The notes under the pieces were generated by a model. The model was not told where the DNA came from. It ran no database searches and saw nothing but the letters and a program-made list of their open reading frames with translations. Shown here in pieces: positions 1 to 6,344 of a DNA stretch of 8,081 bases (position 1 is its first letter; each line of letters opens with the position of its first letter). This DNA is from Bacillota bacterium (GTDB lineage Bacteria; Bacillota; Syntrophomonadia; Syntrophomonadales; Syntrophomonadaceae): positions 1 to 8,081 of the forward strand of contig JAGFXV010000050.1 of the NCBI GenBank assembly GCA_017861475.1. Direction: 5' to 3'. The translations under genes and the position numbers were made by a program.

Positions 1-1997
1 AATATCCCAAGTTTGCGGGATCCATTCTTGAAGAAAAATTTTGCTTTGTAAAGGATACCAGGCAGGTTGAGATTTTTGAAATGCAGGGTGTATATAGAAA
101 TGATATCTGGTTGCAATTTCGTGTTTATCCATCCATGAGCGGAATTACAGTATTATGCACTGATATTACCGAACGCAAAAATTCTGAAACAGCTCTGAAG
201 GAAACGGAAAATCGCTTAAATCTTGCATTAAGCATGGGGAAGCTGGGCGCATGGGAAGTCAATCTATTAACCGGTGAAGCTTATTGGAATGAACAGGCCT
301 TTAGGATTCTAGGCTACGAGCCTGGTGAGGTTACGCCCGGCTGGGAAGAGCTACAGCAGCGCATTCATCCCGAAGACCGTGAGGCGATTCAATATTATTA
401 TCAGGATAGCCTGCAGCAGGGGGGCGCTTTTTTCATCGATTTTCGTGTGTTGTGGCAGAATGGGGAAGTCCGCTGGGTCGCAAACCGGGGCTATGTCAAA
501 CATAACACGAACGGAAGGCCCACACATTGTTTCGGTACAGCGATTGACATTACCGAGCGTAAAAAAATTGAGGAAGCACTGAGGGAAAGCGAAGGGTTCT
601 ACCGCACCATATTTGACAACAGTCCGGACGGATTTGCCCTGATCAGAATTTTGTTTAATGAGCAGGGCAAAGCTGTCGATCATACGATCGTAAAGGTAAA
701 TCGAATTTTTGAGACCCAAGCTGGACTTAAGGCCGAGGAAATTGTGGGAAAAAGTTTCCGCGATATCGAACCTCGTTTCGAAGATTACTTTCCCCGTGAT
801 CATAGCGGCTTTTTTGAACAAGCCAAAACCATACAATTTGAAAACTATCATCAAGAAAGAAACAGATGGTATGATATTTATCTGTTTCCCTTCTCAGAAG
901 GTGTTTATGGAATCATAATCCGTGACATAACTGACAAAAAGAAAGCACTAGAAGAAATTCAGCAGTCAGAAGAACGTTTTTCCAGAGTTTTTCGGTTTAG
1001 CCCGGTAGTCATGGCGCTTGTCACTAAGAACGAAAGTATATTTATCGATGTGAATCAGGCTTTTGAAAAAACATTTGGTCATACCCGGGAATCCCTGATT
1101 GGTAAATCCGCTTTTGAAGAACTAAACCATATTATCACCAACAACGAAACAGACAGAATATATACTCAGTTATTAAAAGATAAATATATTTACGACAATG
1201 AACTTTTGTTCCGAAATGCTGAAGGGGATTTACGTATTGGCCTTTCAAGAACAGAAACCGTATGTATTAATAATGAAGAGTGCTTTTTACACAGCATTGT
1301 CGATATTACCGAGCAAAAAAAATTGGAAAAGGAAATTGCACGCTTTGACCGTTTGCATCTGGTGGGAGAAATGGCAGCTTCCATCGGCCATGAGATCAGA
1401 AATCCCATGACATCGGTACGCGGCTTTTTGCAGATGCTGGGCAGCAAGGAAGAGTATCAGAGTGATCAGGATTATTTTGATCTGATGATAGAAGAACTGG
1501 ACCGGGCTAATATGATCATTAGCGAATACCTCAATATGGCCAAGGACAAGCAGATTGATTTAAAGTCCCAATCACTTGATCCGGTCATCAGCTCCCTCTC
1601 TCCGATTATTCAGTCGGATGCACACCGAAGGGAAATTGAAATCAAACTGGAATTGAACAGCCCTGCGCTGATTCTAATCGACAAAAATGAAATCAAGCAA
1701 TTGCTTATAAACCTGGCCCGCAATGGTATGGAAGCCATGGCCGAAAGGGGTACATTAACCATCGGCACCCTGCAGGAAAATGACCATGTAGTCCTTTATA
1801 TAAGGGATGAAGGGACGGGGATCCCTATGGAGATTTCAGAAAAACTGGGCATCCCCTTCTTCACTACCAAAGAGAAGGGGGTAGGATTGGGACTGGCTAT
1901 TTGTTATAGCATTGCGGCCCGTCATCATGCCGGGATCAATTTTACCACCGGGCCTTCCGGAACAACCTTTTATGTAAGATTTCCCCTGGCGGTTTGA
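1..1997 (+). CDS. Multi-PAS sensor histidine kinase (5'-truncated by the window edge)
   Basis: This is an ATP-dependent autophosphorylating sensor kinase. The frame stays open from base 3 through the first Met codon at 81, and residues coded before that Met complete a PAS domain, so the true start lies outside the window. Numbering from the Met at 81, four PAS/PAC units are visible, each closing with a DIT motif (DITERK near 28, DITERK near 156, DITDKK near 282, DITEQK near 408). A HisKA domain follows, with H-box GHEIRNP and phospho-acceptor His437. The HATPase domain has an N-box (NLARNGMEAM, Asn548), a G1 box (DEGTG, Asp576), an F-box (PFFTTKEKG) and a G2 box (GVGLGL). No membrane segment is seen in this part, so sensing is probably cytosolic. 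No response regulator is adjacent, as is usual for Spo0F/Spo0A-type phosphorelay kinases, which this H-box resembles. The signal is unknown. Confidence 0.95.
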   Translation, partial: YPKFAGSILEEKFCFVKDTRQVEIFEMQGVYRNDIWLQFRVYPSMSGITVLCTDITERKNSETALKETENRLNLALSMGKLGAWEVNLLTGEAYWNEQAFRILGYEPGEVTPGWEELQQRIHPEDREAIQYYYQDSLQQGGAFFIDFRVLWQNGEVRWVANRGYVKHNTNGRPTHCFGTAIDITERKKIEEALRESEGFYRTIFDNSPDGFALIRILFNEQGKAVDHTIVKVNRIFETQAGLKAEEIVGKSFRDIEPRFEDYFPRDHSGFFEQAKTIQFENYHQERNRWYDIYLFPFSEGVYGIIIRDITDKKKALEEIQQSEERFSRVFRFSPVVMALVTKNESIFIDVNQAFEKTFGHTRESLIGKSAFEELNHIITNNETDRIYTQLLKDKYIYDNELLFRNAEGDLRIGLSRTETVCINNEECFLHSIVDITEQKKLEKEIARFDRLHLVGEMAASIGHEIRNPMTSVRGFLQMLGSKEEYQSDQDYFDLMIEELDRANMIISEYLNMAKDKQIDLKSQSLDPVISSLSPIIQSDAHRREIEIKLELNSPALILIDKNEIKQLLINLARNGMEAMAERGTLTIGTLQENDHVVLYIRDEGTGIPMEISEKLGIPFFTTKEKGVGLGLAICYSIAARHHAGINFTTGPSGTTFYVRFPLAV

Positions 1998-2053
1998 TCA
2001 CGTGAACCATCATGGCTGTAGGACACAACTAAGTATGAAAATGTTATTTATCA

Positions 2054-2084
2054 TGTCATCCTGAGCGTTAGCGAAGGATCTCCC
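2054..2084. repeat. Dispersed-repeat-like hairpin element between convergent genes
   Basis: The core at 2058-2079 is an imperfect inverted repeat. The outer arms ATCCT and AGGAT pair, two opposed G/A positions follow (GA facing GA, a possible tandem sheared G·A), then GC pairs with GC around a GTTA loop. From memory, near-identical units (TCATCCTGAGCG followed by AGCGAAGGATCT) recur as dispersed intergenic repeats in several bacterial genomes. No second copy was seen in this window. It sits in the 94-base gap between the kinase and the convergent DUF2127 gene and lacks a U-run, so a terminator role is uncertain. Confidence 0.5.
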
Positions 2085-2091
2085 GGGCCGG

Positions 2092-2589
2092 TTAAGATAA
2101 CTCATATTGCTTGGTTTTTTCCCTTTTCAAACTCCGATACTTCAAAGCAATCATCGTAATTATCGCTAAATCAAATACAACGATCAGCAGCATAAACAAA
2201 GATTGATTTTCCCAAAAACTATGAGCTTCATAAGAAATAAATATACCAAAGGCCACAAAAGCAAGGGGATAGGCCCACATTTTATTCTTCCACAGCAGCC
2301 AAATAATGATCATCTTTGCCAAACCATGAAACAGCATAAAGACTGCCACCGAATGTTGGGAAGAAATGTTCAGACCGCGGGTGATAAGGTAGTTCATTAA
2401 CGGATCATCCGGATCTTGTCTCAGCTCCGGAAGCGCAATTTGCAGTACGAGTTTGTTGAGCCATTCATGGCTGACAACCAGCATGATAAAGCCGCCGATC
2501 AATTCTGCTAATGCATTGGCACCTTTGAGGATCAGCCCGCCGTAAAAGCCGATATTTATAATAAAGTCCTTGTTACACGATTTACTCAT
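2092..2589 (-). CDS. DUF2127 family integral membrane protein
   Basis: This is a 165-residue membrane protein of unknown biochemical function. The best match by eye is DUF2127, whose hallmark is an HGLxK segment followed by a helix ending in a KxWAYPLAxxxFGxFxxYE-like stretch. Here that appears as HGLAK at 88-92 and WAYPLA at 105-110. About four hydrophobic helices are visible (roughly 15-40, 80-100, 104-121 and 128-148), with a charged loop near 52-64 and a basic C-terminus. A longer in-frame Met exists at 2643, but the ATG at 2589 is preferred. It has an AGGGAG site about six bases upstream, and its ATG overlaps the TGA of the upstream PAP2 gene as ATGA, indicating translational coupling. 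It is the second gene of a two-gene operon with that phosphatase, which suggests an envelope role, though this is inference. Confidence 0.8.
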   Translation of the reverse strand: MSKSCNKDFIINIGFYGGLILKGANALAELIGGFIMLVVSHEWLNKLVLQIALPELRQDPDDPLMNYLITRGLNISSQHSVAVFMLFHGLAKMIIIWLLWKNKMWAYPLAFVAFGIFISYEAHSFWENQSLFMLLIVVFDLAIITMIALKYRSLKREKTKQYELS

Positions 2590-3263
2590 CTCAGTCTCCC
2601 TTGTCTTAATGTTTGATATCCCGTGACACATCCGGTCAGCCAAAATCCTCCGGCTGCAAAACCGGCCAGGACATCACTGGGATAATGCACGCCCAGATAG
2701 ATTCTGCTGATCCCTATTACAAATATGAGTAAAGCCAAAAAGAAGGATACCAGGTAAGCTCGTCCGGATCGACCGTATCTGATCCACAGAAGATATATAA
2801 GCATGCCGTAAAAAACCAGGGAAACCATGGCATGGCCGCTGGGGAAACTGTAGCCGGATGCGGTGATCAGACCTAACATCGGGCGGCTGCGATGAAAGGC
2901 CAATTTTAACATCCAATTCAAAATGGACGCGCCACTCAGGGCAATAATCAATATGCCGGCGTCATAGTAATATTTTTTGGCCAACAGATATCCGCCCATA
3001 ATGATGGTCAGGAAAATCGTTATCGTCAATGACCCCATCGCCGTGATCAGCTCCATCAATTTCGTCATGAAAGGGCTTCTGAACATCGTAATGGCAGCTG
3101 TGATCGTCTGATCAAACAGTCCCGTCTCCTTCTCCAGTACGTCTTCGGCCAGACCGGCAAATAACCAAAGAAAGCCAGCCGCCAATAAGATCCCGGCGAT
3201 CAGGTAACAGGCAAATTTGTCTTTTGGCTGTATATTTTGTTGTAAACCAAACTGTTTTGACAT
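2586..3263 (-). CDS. PAP2-superfamily membrane phosphatase
   Basis: This is an acid-phosphatase-fold membrane enzyme of 225 residues, likely to remove phosphate from a lipid phosphate or pyrophosphate such as undecaprenyl pyrophosphate, phosphatidate or phosphatidylglycerophosphate. All three catalytic motifs are intact: C1 KLAFHRSRP (Lys120 to Pro128, the KX6RP form), C2 PSGH (141-144, with His144) and C3 SRIYLGVHYPSD (Ser186/Arg187, nucleophile-type His193, Asp197). About six hydrophobic helices surround them, including a first one at about 18-38. The length is normal for bacterial PAP2 proteins of the BcrC/PgpB type. The ATG has a GGAG site seven bases upstream. Its stop overlaps the start of the DUF2127 gene. 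A perfect TATAAT lies about 70 bases upstream. The exact substrate cannot be read from the sequence. Confidence 0.93.
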   Translation of the reverse strand: MSKQFGLQQNIQPKDKFACYLIAGILLAAGFLWLFAGLAEDVLEKETGLFDQTITAAITMFRSPFMTKLMELITAMGSLTITIFLTIIMGGYLLAKKYYYDAGILIIALSGASILNWMLKLAFHRSRPMLGLITASGYSFPSGHAMVSLVFYGMLIYLLWIRYGRSGRAYLVSFFLALLIFVIGISRIYLGVHYPSDVLAGFAAGGFWLTGCVTGYQTLRQGRLR

Positions 3264-3332
3264 GTAAATGCTCCATAACGAATGATGGTGTCTTGCCGGT
3301 GGTTACATCCGACAAACTAAGATATGGTTCTT

Positions 3333-3361
3333 ATTATAGCTGTATTTCGCTAAAAAGATAA
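3333..3361 (-). promoter_or_regulatory. Candidate sigma-A promoter of the PAP2-DUF2127 operon
   Basis: On the minus strand, a perfect TATAAT (complement of 3333-3338) is preceded by a 17-base spacer and TTATCT (3356-3361), which matches three of six -35 consensus positions. It lies about 70 bases before the PAP2 start and points towards it. The -10 is strong and the -35 is weak. This is supported by position and consensus only. Confidence 0.45.
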
Positions 3362-3465
3362 ATTTTGGTCCGGTACATATTTATGCTACCCTAATATAAC
3401 AAGCCGGATACGAAAAGAATAAGTCGAAGTTAATCATACACTGGTAACAGAAAAGAGGCAATATT

Positions 3466-4158
3466 GTGAATAAGTCATTTGGGAAAAGGGGAGTAACGCT
3501 TAACATCTGTTTGCTGGTAATTTTTATAATCGTGATCACCTATGTAACCGTAAAATATGTCCCGGTGATTACCCAATTGATCAGCAAACCGGAAAAATTC
3601 AGGGATTTACTTTTGTCTTTTGGCCCGGCAAGCATTCTGGTGTTTATCGCTTTTCAGGTTTTACAGGTAATCATAGCGGCTGTCCCAGGGGAAGTGATCC
3701 AGATCGCCGGGGGCTATGTTTATGGAATCGTGCCGGGTACTTTATACTCGATCATTGGTATTCTGATTGGTTCCATGCTGGCTTTTTATATCGCCCGACT
3801 GCTTGGGTTTGCATTGGTACAAAAACTTGTGCCCGCCAAAGAACTTGAGAAGTTTTATTTCCTGATTAATAGTCCCAAAGCAGAAATCGCCACTTTCATT
3901 TTGTTTCTTATACCGGGTATTCCCAAAGACGTCCTGGTTTATATTGCCGGACTGACTCCCTTAAAGGCTGTAAATTTTTTTATTCTTACCATGATCGCCA
4001 GGTTCCCCGGCATTCTTGGTTCAGCTTACATCGGTGCAAATCTGGAAGAGAAGCATTATTCGGGGGTTATTGTTGTTTCTGTCGTTGCGGTTATCCTTTT
4101 TTTAACCGGCTTTTTCCTGAAAGATAAACTAATCGAGCAGATGAAACGTAAGTTATAG
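3466..4158 (+). CDS. TVP38/TMEM64 (VTT-domain) family membrane protein
   Basis: This is a 230-residue integral membrane protein of the TVP38/TMEM64 branch of the SNARE-associated/VTT superfamily, which is related to DedA proteins. Family signatures seen are PGEVIQIAGGYVYG (74-87), GSMLAFYIAR (102-111), a re-entrant-type LIPGIPKDVLVYIAGLTP (148-165) and RFPGILGSAYIG (179-190). Hydrophobic helices lie at about 12-30, 55-72, 90-112, 140-160, 168-185 and 200-218, ending in a basic tail. It starts at GTG with a GAGG site seven bases upstream. DedA relatives carry polyprenyl phosphate or phospholipid across membranes. The substrate of the TVP38 branch is not established, so a lipid role here is inference, helped by PAP2-type neighbours on both sides. 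The next gene is on the same strand after about 110 bases and could be co-transcribed. Confidence 0.92.
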   Translation: MNKSFGKRGVTLNICLLVIFIIVITYVTVKYVPVITQLISKPEKFRDLLLSFGPASILVFIAFQVLQVIIAAVPGEVIQIAGGYVYGIVPGTLYSIIGILIGSMLAFYIARLLGFALVQKLVPAKELEKFYFLINSPKAEIATFILFLIPGIPKDVLVYIAGLTPLKAVNFFILTMIARFPGILGSAYIGANLEEKHYSGVIVVSVVAVILFLTGFFLKDKLIEQMKRKL

Positions 4159-4268
4159 AAAGTCCTGTAAACTTCGGAATTTTGGAGGTATAGTTAAAAC
4201 AGAATTACACCTTCTTACAGACAGACGCTAAAATGTTAAAGGTAATATGGAAGATGAGGTCATCAGGC

Positions 4269-4856
4269 ATGATGAAAGAAAAGTTTGCGAAATTCATTCG
4301 AATTGTGACCGTTCCGCCGGTTATGGTCGCTGCCCTTATTGCAATCCTTAACATTGCGCGTGATGATATTTTTACTTCGGCCATCGAAGTGGTATTGTCT
4401 CTGATGTTACTGGCTTTAATACCTGTGCTTGCCTATCCCTTATCGGCACTGATTCCCAAAATAAAAGAAAGAGGACGCGAAGGGCAGAGGAATCTTGCCT
4501 TTATTTTAACTGCTATTGGTTATGTGGTTATCTGGGTTTATGGTCTGCTGTCTGCCAGCAATCAAAACCTGCTCCTCATATATACTGGTTACTTTCTTTC
4601 CGTCGTTATTCTGCTGGTACTGAATAAACTGCTGAAGATTCGTGCCAGCGGGCATGCCTGCAGCATCACCGGCCCGATTGTTTTTGTCAGCTATTTTCTG
4701 GGCTTCAAAGGGCTGATTGCCGGGGTTGTTACCTATGCCTTAATTTTCTGGGCATCGATTACTACCAAAAGGCATACACCCCAAGAGTTTATTTTCGGCA
4801 CAGCAACCTGCATTGTTTCTTTTTTAATTCCATTAATGGTGCTAATGCAGATGTAA
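4269..4856 (+). CDS. Short PAP2-like membrane protein with degenerate motifs
   Basis: This is a 195-residue, mostly hydrophobic protein with six or seven helices. By eye it resembles the compact PAP2-like proteins in which a KxxxH segment stands in for the usual C1/C2 motifs. It has KIRASGHA (His129 in this numbering) and, near the end, WASITTKRHTPQEF, which lines up with the PAP2 C3 motif through His169 but has Ser where Arg is expected six residues before the His and Glu173 where Asp is usual. It may have altered or no phosphatase activity. An upstream ATG at 4233 would add 12 residues but has no ribosome site. ATG 4269 has GAGG (4256-4259) nine bases ahead, so it is preferred, with ATG 4272 as an alternative. 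It follows the VTT-domain gene on the same strand with no terminator visible between them. Confidence 0.75.
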   Translation: MMKEKFAKFIRIVTVPPVMVAALIAILNIARDDIFTSAIEVVLSLMLLALIPVLAYPLSALIPKIKERGREGQRNLAFILTAIGYVVIWVYGLLSASNQNLLLIYTGYFLSVVILLVLNKLLKIRASGHACSITGPIVFVSYFLGFKGLIAGVVTYALIFWASITTKRHTPQEFIFGTATCIVSFLIPLMVLMQM

Positions 4857-4867
4857 CTGCTTTAAAT

Positions 4868-4921
4868 CCCACATTTCTATCACATTTTCTTAACAATTCT
4901 TTAAAAGTCCCACCGTAAAAT
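4868..4921 (+). promoter_or_regulatory. Candidate PhoP box with -10 element, upstream of the polyferredoxin gene
   Basis: Four hexamers lie exactly 11 bases apart: CCCACA (4868), ATCACA (4879), TTAACA (4890) and TTAAAA (4901). They are separated by similar 5-base pyrimidine-rich spacers (TTTCT, TTTTC, ATTCT). The described Gram-positive PhoP-box consensus is TT(A/C/T)A(C/T)A with the same 6+5 period. Match quality rises towards the promoter. A TAAAAT (-10, 4916-4921) starts nine bases after the last hexamer. This puts the box at about -60 to -22, as in PhoP-activated promoters that lack a good -35. The only downstream gene is the one starting at 5022. The call is by pattern only, in an AT-rich gap. 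Confidence 0.45.
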
Positions 4922-4942
4922 AACAACATCTCTAAACATCAA

Positions 4943-4970
4943 TTGGCATAGAGTTTTCGGAATGTATCCA
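4943..4970 (+). promoter_or_regulatory. Weak alternative sigma-A promoter before the polyferredoxin gene
   Basis: TTGGCA (4943-4948) matches five of six -35 positions. After 16 bases comes TATCCA (4965-4970), a poor -10. It lies about 50 bases upstream of the start at 5022. It could be a second, PhoP-independent promoter, but the -10 makes this doubtful. Confidence 0.2.
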
Positions 4971-5021
4971 ACAGATGGTGATTAGTCGTACCAAAACAAG
5001 GATTGAGGAGGGTGAGAGGAA

Positions 5022-6191
5022 ATGTCCTATGAAAAAGCGGACAAAACATCTCTGCGGAGAAATCGAAGAGTCAGGCTGGGCGTGTTGGTTTTTATTCTAT
5101 TGCTGATTACAGGAATCGGCTTGCTGCATCAATTTGGCGGATCATTTAGACCTGCCGGGGTTGATGCGCTGTGCCCGTTCGGCGGCATAGAAGCGGCCTA
5201 TACCTTGGTGGCCTCTGGTGTTCTTTTGCAGAAGGTGGCTGTAAGTGCATTAATCCTTTTAGCTGCAACCATAATCGTGGCGCTTATTTTCCGGAGAGCT
5301 TTCTGTGGCCAGATCTGCCCTTTAGGCACTCTTCAGGAATTGACGGGGATGCTGGGCGCTAAAATTACCGGGAAAAAATATATTGTCCCAACTGCTGTAG
5401 ATCGACCGGCCCGTTATCTGAAGTACATCATACTTTTGCTGATTGTAGTATTCACCGCTATCTCGAGCGAGTTGGTTTATCGCCCTTATGATCCCTGGGT
5501 TGCCTGGCAGCATCTGAGCTCAGCGGAGATTTTCACAGAATTCATGATCGGATTTATTGTCCTGGTTATTACCTTGGTGGGATCAATGTTTGTCGGCCGT
5601 CTGTTTTGTCGCTATCTGTGCCCGATGGGTGGCTTTTTGGCCCTATTGTTCCCGGTGGGACGGTTCGGCATCCAACGTAACGAATCGACCTGCATCAACT
5701 GCAAGATCTGTAACCGGGAATGCCCGATGGGAATAGATATCATGGGTTCAGAAAAGGTGACTTCGGTGGAGTGTATTAACTGCGGTACCTGTGTGAATGC
5801 ATGTCCGGTCAAAGATGCGCTGACGATTACTGATCGGCGTGGAAAATCCATTACTCCGATTGCTTTATTGGTTTCAGTTCTGCTGATTTTCACAGTAGTG
5901 GTTGGGGTGACCACCTACACCGGAGATTTTTCCTGGGGGACTCAGTCACTGCAAACATCGGTGGAGAAGACCGGTCAATTTAATCCTGAAGAAATTAAAG
6001 GTTTCATGACCTTGCAGGATGTGGTGGATGCCAGCGGCATACCCAAAGAGGCCTTTAAAGAAGAGTTTAAGGTTGAAGACGCTGATTTTACCGTACCTAT
6101 AAAAGAACTGGTACCTAAATACGGATTTGAAACCGACGCCGTACGGACATTCTCTGCGGAGTATTTAAGTAAAAACGGAACCGGAAAATAG
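5022..6191 (+). CDS. NapH/CcoG-type membrane polyferredoxin (two 4Fe-4S clusters) with extra C-terminal domain
   Basis: This is a membrane electron-transfer protein of 389 residues. Five hydrophobic helices are seen at about 18-37, 70-90, 132-150, 172-193 and 277-297. Cysteine motifs of the NapH/NosR-like family are CPFGG (Cys51), CGQICP (Cys95/Cys99) and CRYLCP (Cys196/Cys200). Two complete 4Fe-4S ferredoxin motifs follow: Cys224/227/230/234 and Cys251/254/257/261. By helix count and the usual cytosolic placement of the clusters, the final domain (about 300-389) lies outside the membrane. It carries the pattern FMTLQDVVDASGIPKEAF followed by PIKELVPKYGFE, which resembles a small helical domain I have seen in other clostridial redox membrane proteins but cannot name. 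GAGGAGGG (5005-5012) is a strong ribosome site nine bases upstream. No terminal oxidoreductase is adjacent, so the electron donor and acceptor are unknown. It is flanked by a candidate PhoP box and a terminator, so it is probably monocistronic. Confidence 0.9.
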   Translation: MSYEKADKTSLRRNRRVRLGVLVFILLLITGIGLLHQFGGSFRPAGVDALCPFGGIEAAYTLVASGVLLQKVAVSALILLAATIIVALIFRRAFCGQICPLGTLQELTGMLGAKITGKKYIVPTAVDRPARYLKYIILLLIVVFTAISSELVYRPYDPWVAWQHLSSAEIFTEFMIGFIVLVITLVGSMFVGRLFCRYLCPMGGFLALLFPVGRFGIQRNESTCINCKICNRECPMGIDIMGSEKVTSVECINCGTCVNACPVKDALTITDRRGKSITPIALLVSVLLIFTVVVGVTTYTGDFSWGTQSLQTSVEKTGQFNPEEIKGFMTLQDVVDASGIPKEAFKEEFKVEDADFTVPIKELVPKYGFETDAVRTFSAEYLSKNGTGK

Positions 6192-6204
6192 ATATAATAA
6201 ATCA

Positions 6205-6240
6205 AGCCTTTGCAGCAATGCAGAGGCTCTTTGTTTGTCT
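6205..6240 (+). terminator. Rho-independent terminator of the polyferredoxin gene
   Basis: The arms AGCCTTTGCA (6205-6214) and TGCAGAGGCT (6219-6228) form a ten-pair stem with a single G·U. They close a GCAA (GNRA) tetraloop, followed at once by the T-rich run CTTTGTTTGTCT. It starts 13 bases after the stop codon. Confidence 0.85.
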
Positions 6241-6245
6241 GTATA

Positions 6246-6273
6246 TTGAGGCAAAAGCCGTTCATATGATAAT
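6246..6273 (+). promoter_or_regulatory. Candidate sigma-A promoter of the CoA-transferase gene
   Basis: TTGAGG (6246-6251, four of six) is followed by a 16-base spacer and GATAAT (6268-6273, five of six). It lies just after the preceding terminator and about 70 bases before the CoA-transferase start, which fits an independent transcription unit. The call is by consensus only. Confidence 0.4.
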
Positions 6274-6344
6274 ATGCTTTATAGTTATTCAACGTAAAAA
6301 TGCTTGGTAATTATGAATAAATTGTTATAAAGGGAGAATGCTTC

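Noticed and set aside
351..854. Minus-strand open frame of 167 codons opposite the kinase gene
   Set aside because: It lies fully inside well-supported PAS coding sequence on the other strand and has no recognisable family pattern, so it is a shadow frame.
2590..2643. Longer start for the DUF2127 protein, adding 18 residues
   Set aside because: The extension reads polar residues from the phosphatase coding end, has no better ribosome site, and the ATGA overlap with AGGGAG supports the shorter start.
3362..3420. Forward promoter for the VTT-domain gene
   Set aside because: Several AT-rich hexamers exist (TATAAC, TACCCT after TG), but none has a -35 at proper spacing, so no specific site is claimed.
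4943..4958. Sigma-54-like site (TTGGCA, with the -12 part reading TTTC)
   Set aside because: The GG-N10-GC rule fails because TC replaces the essential GC, and no enhancer-binding regulator is present in the window.
4962..4985. Seven-codon upstream frame (MYPTDGD) in the polyferredoxin leader
   Set aside because: It has no Shine-Dalgarno sequence and no regulatory-peptide features such as repeated codons or an attenuator hairpin.
5612..5914. Minus-strand open frame of 100 codons opposite the ferredoxin motifs
   Set aside because: It is antisense to the cysteine-rich ferredoxin region of a clear gene and has no domain of its own.
6304..6331. Second possible promoter TTGGTA-N16-TATAAA before the CoA-transferase
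   Set aside because: Transcription would start at or inside the ribosome binding site, so the upstream TTGAGG/GATAAT pair is more plausible.
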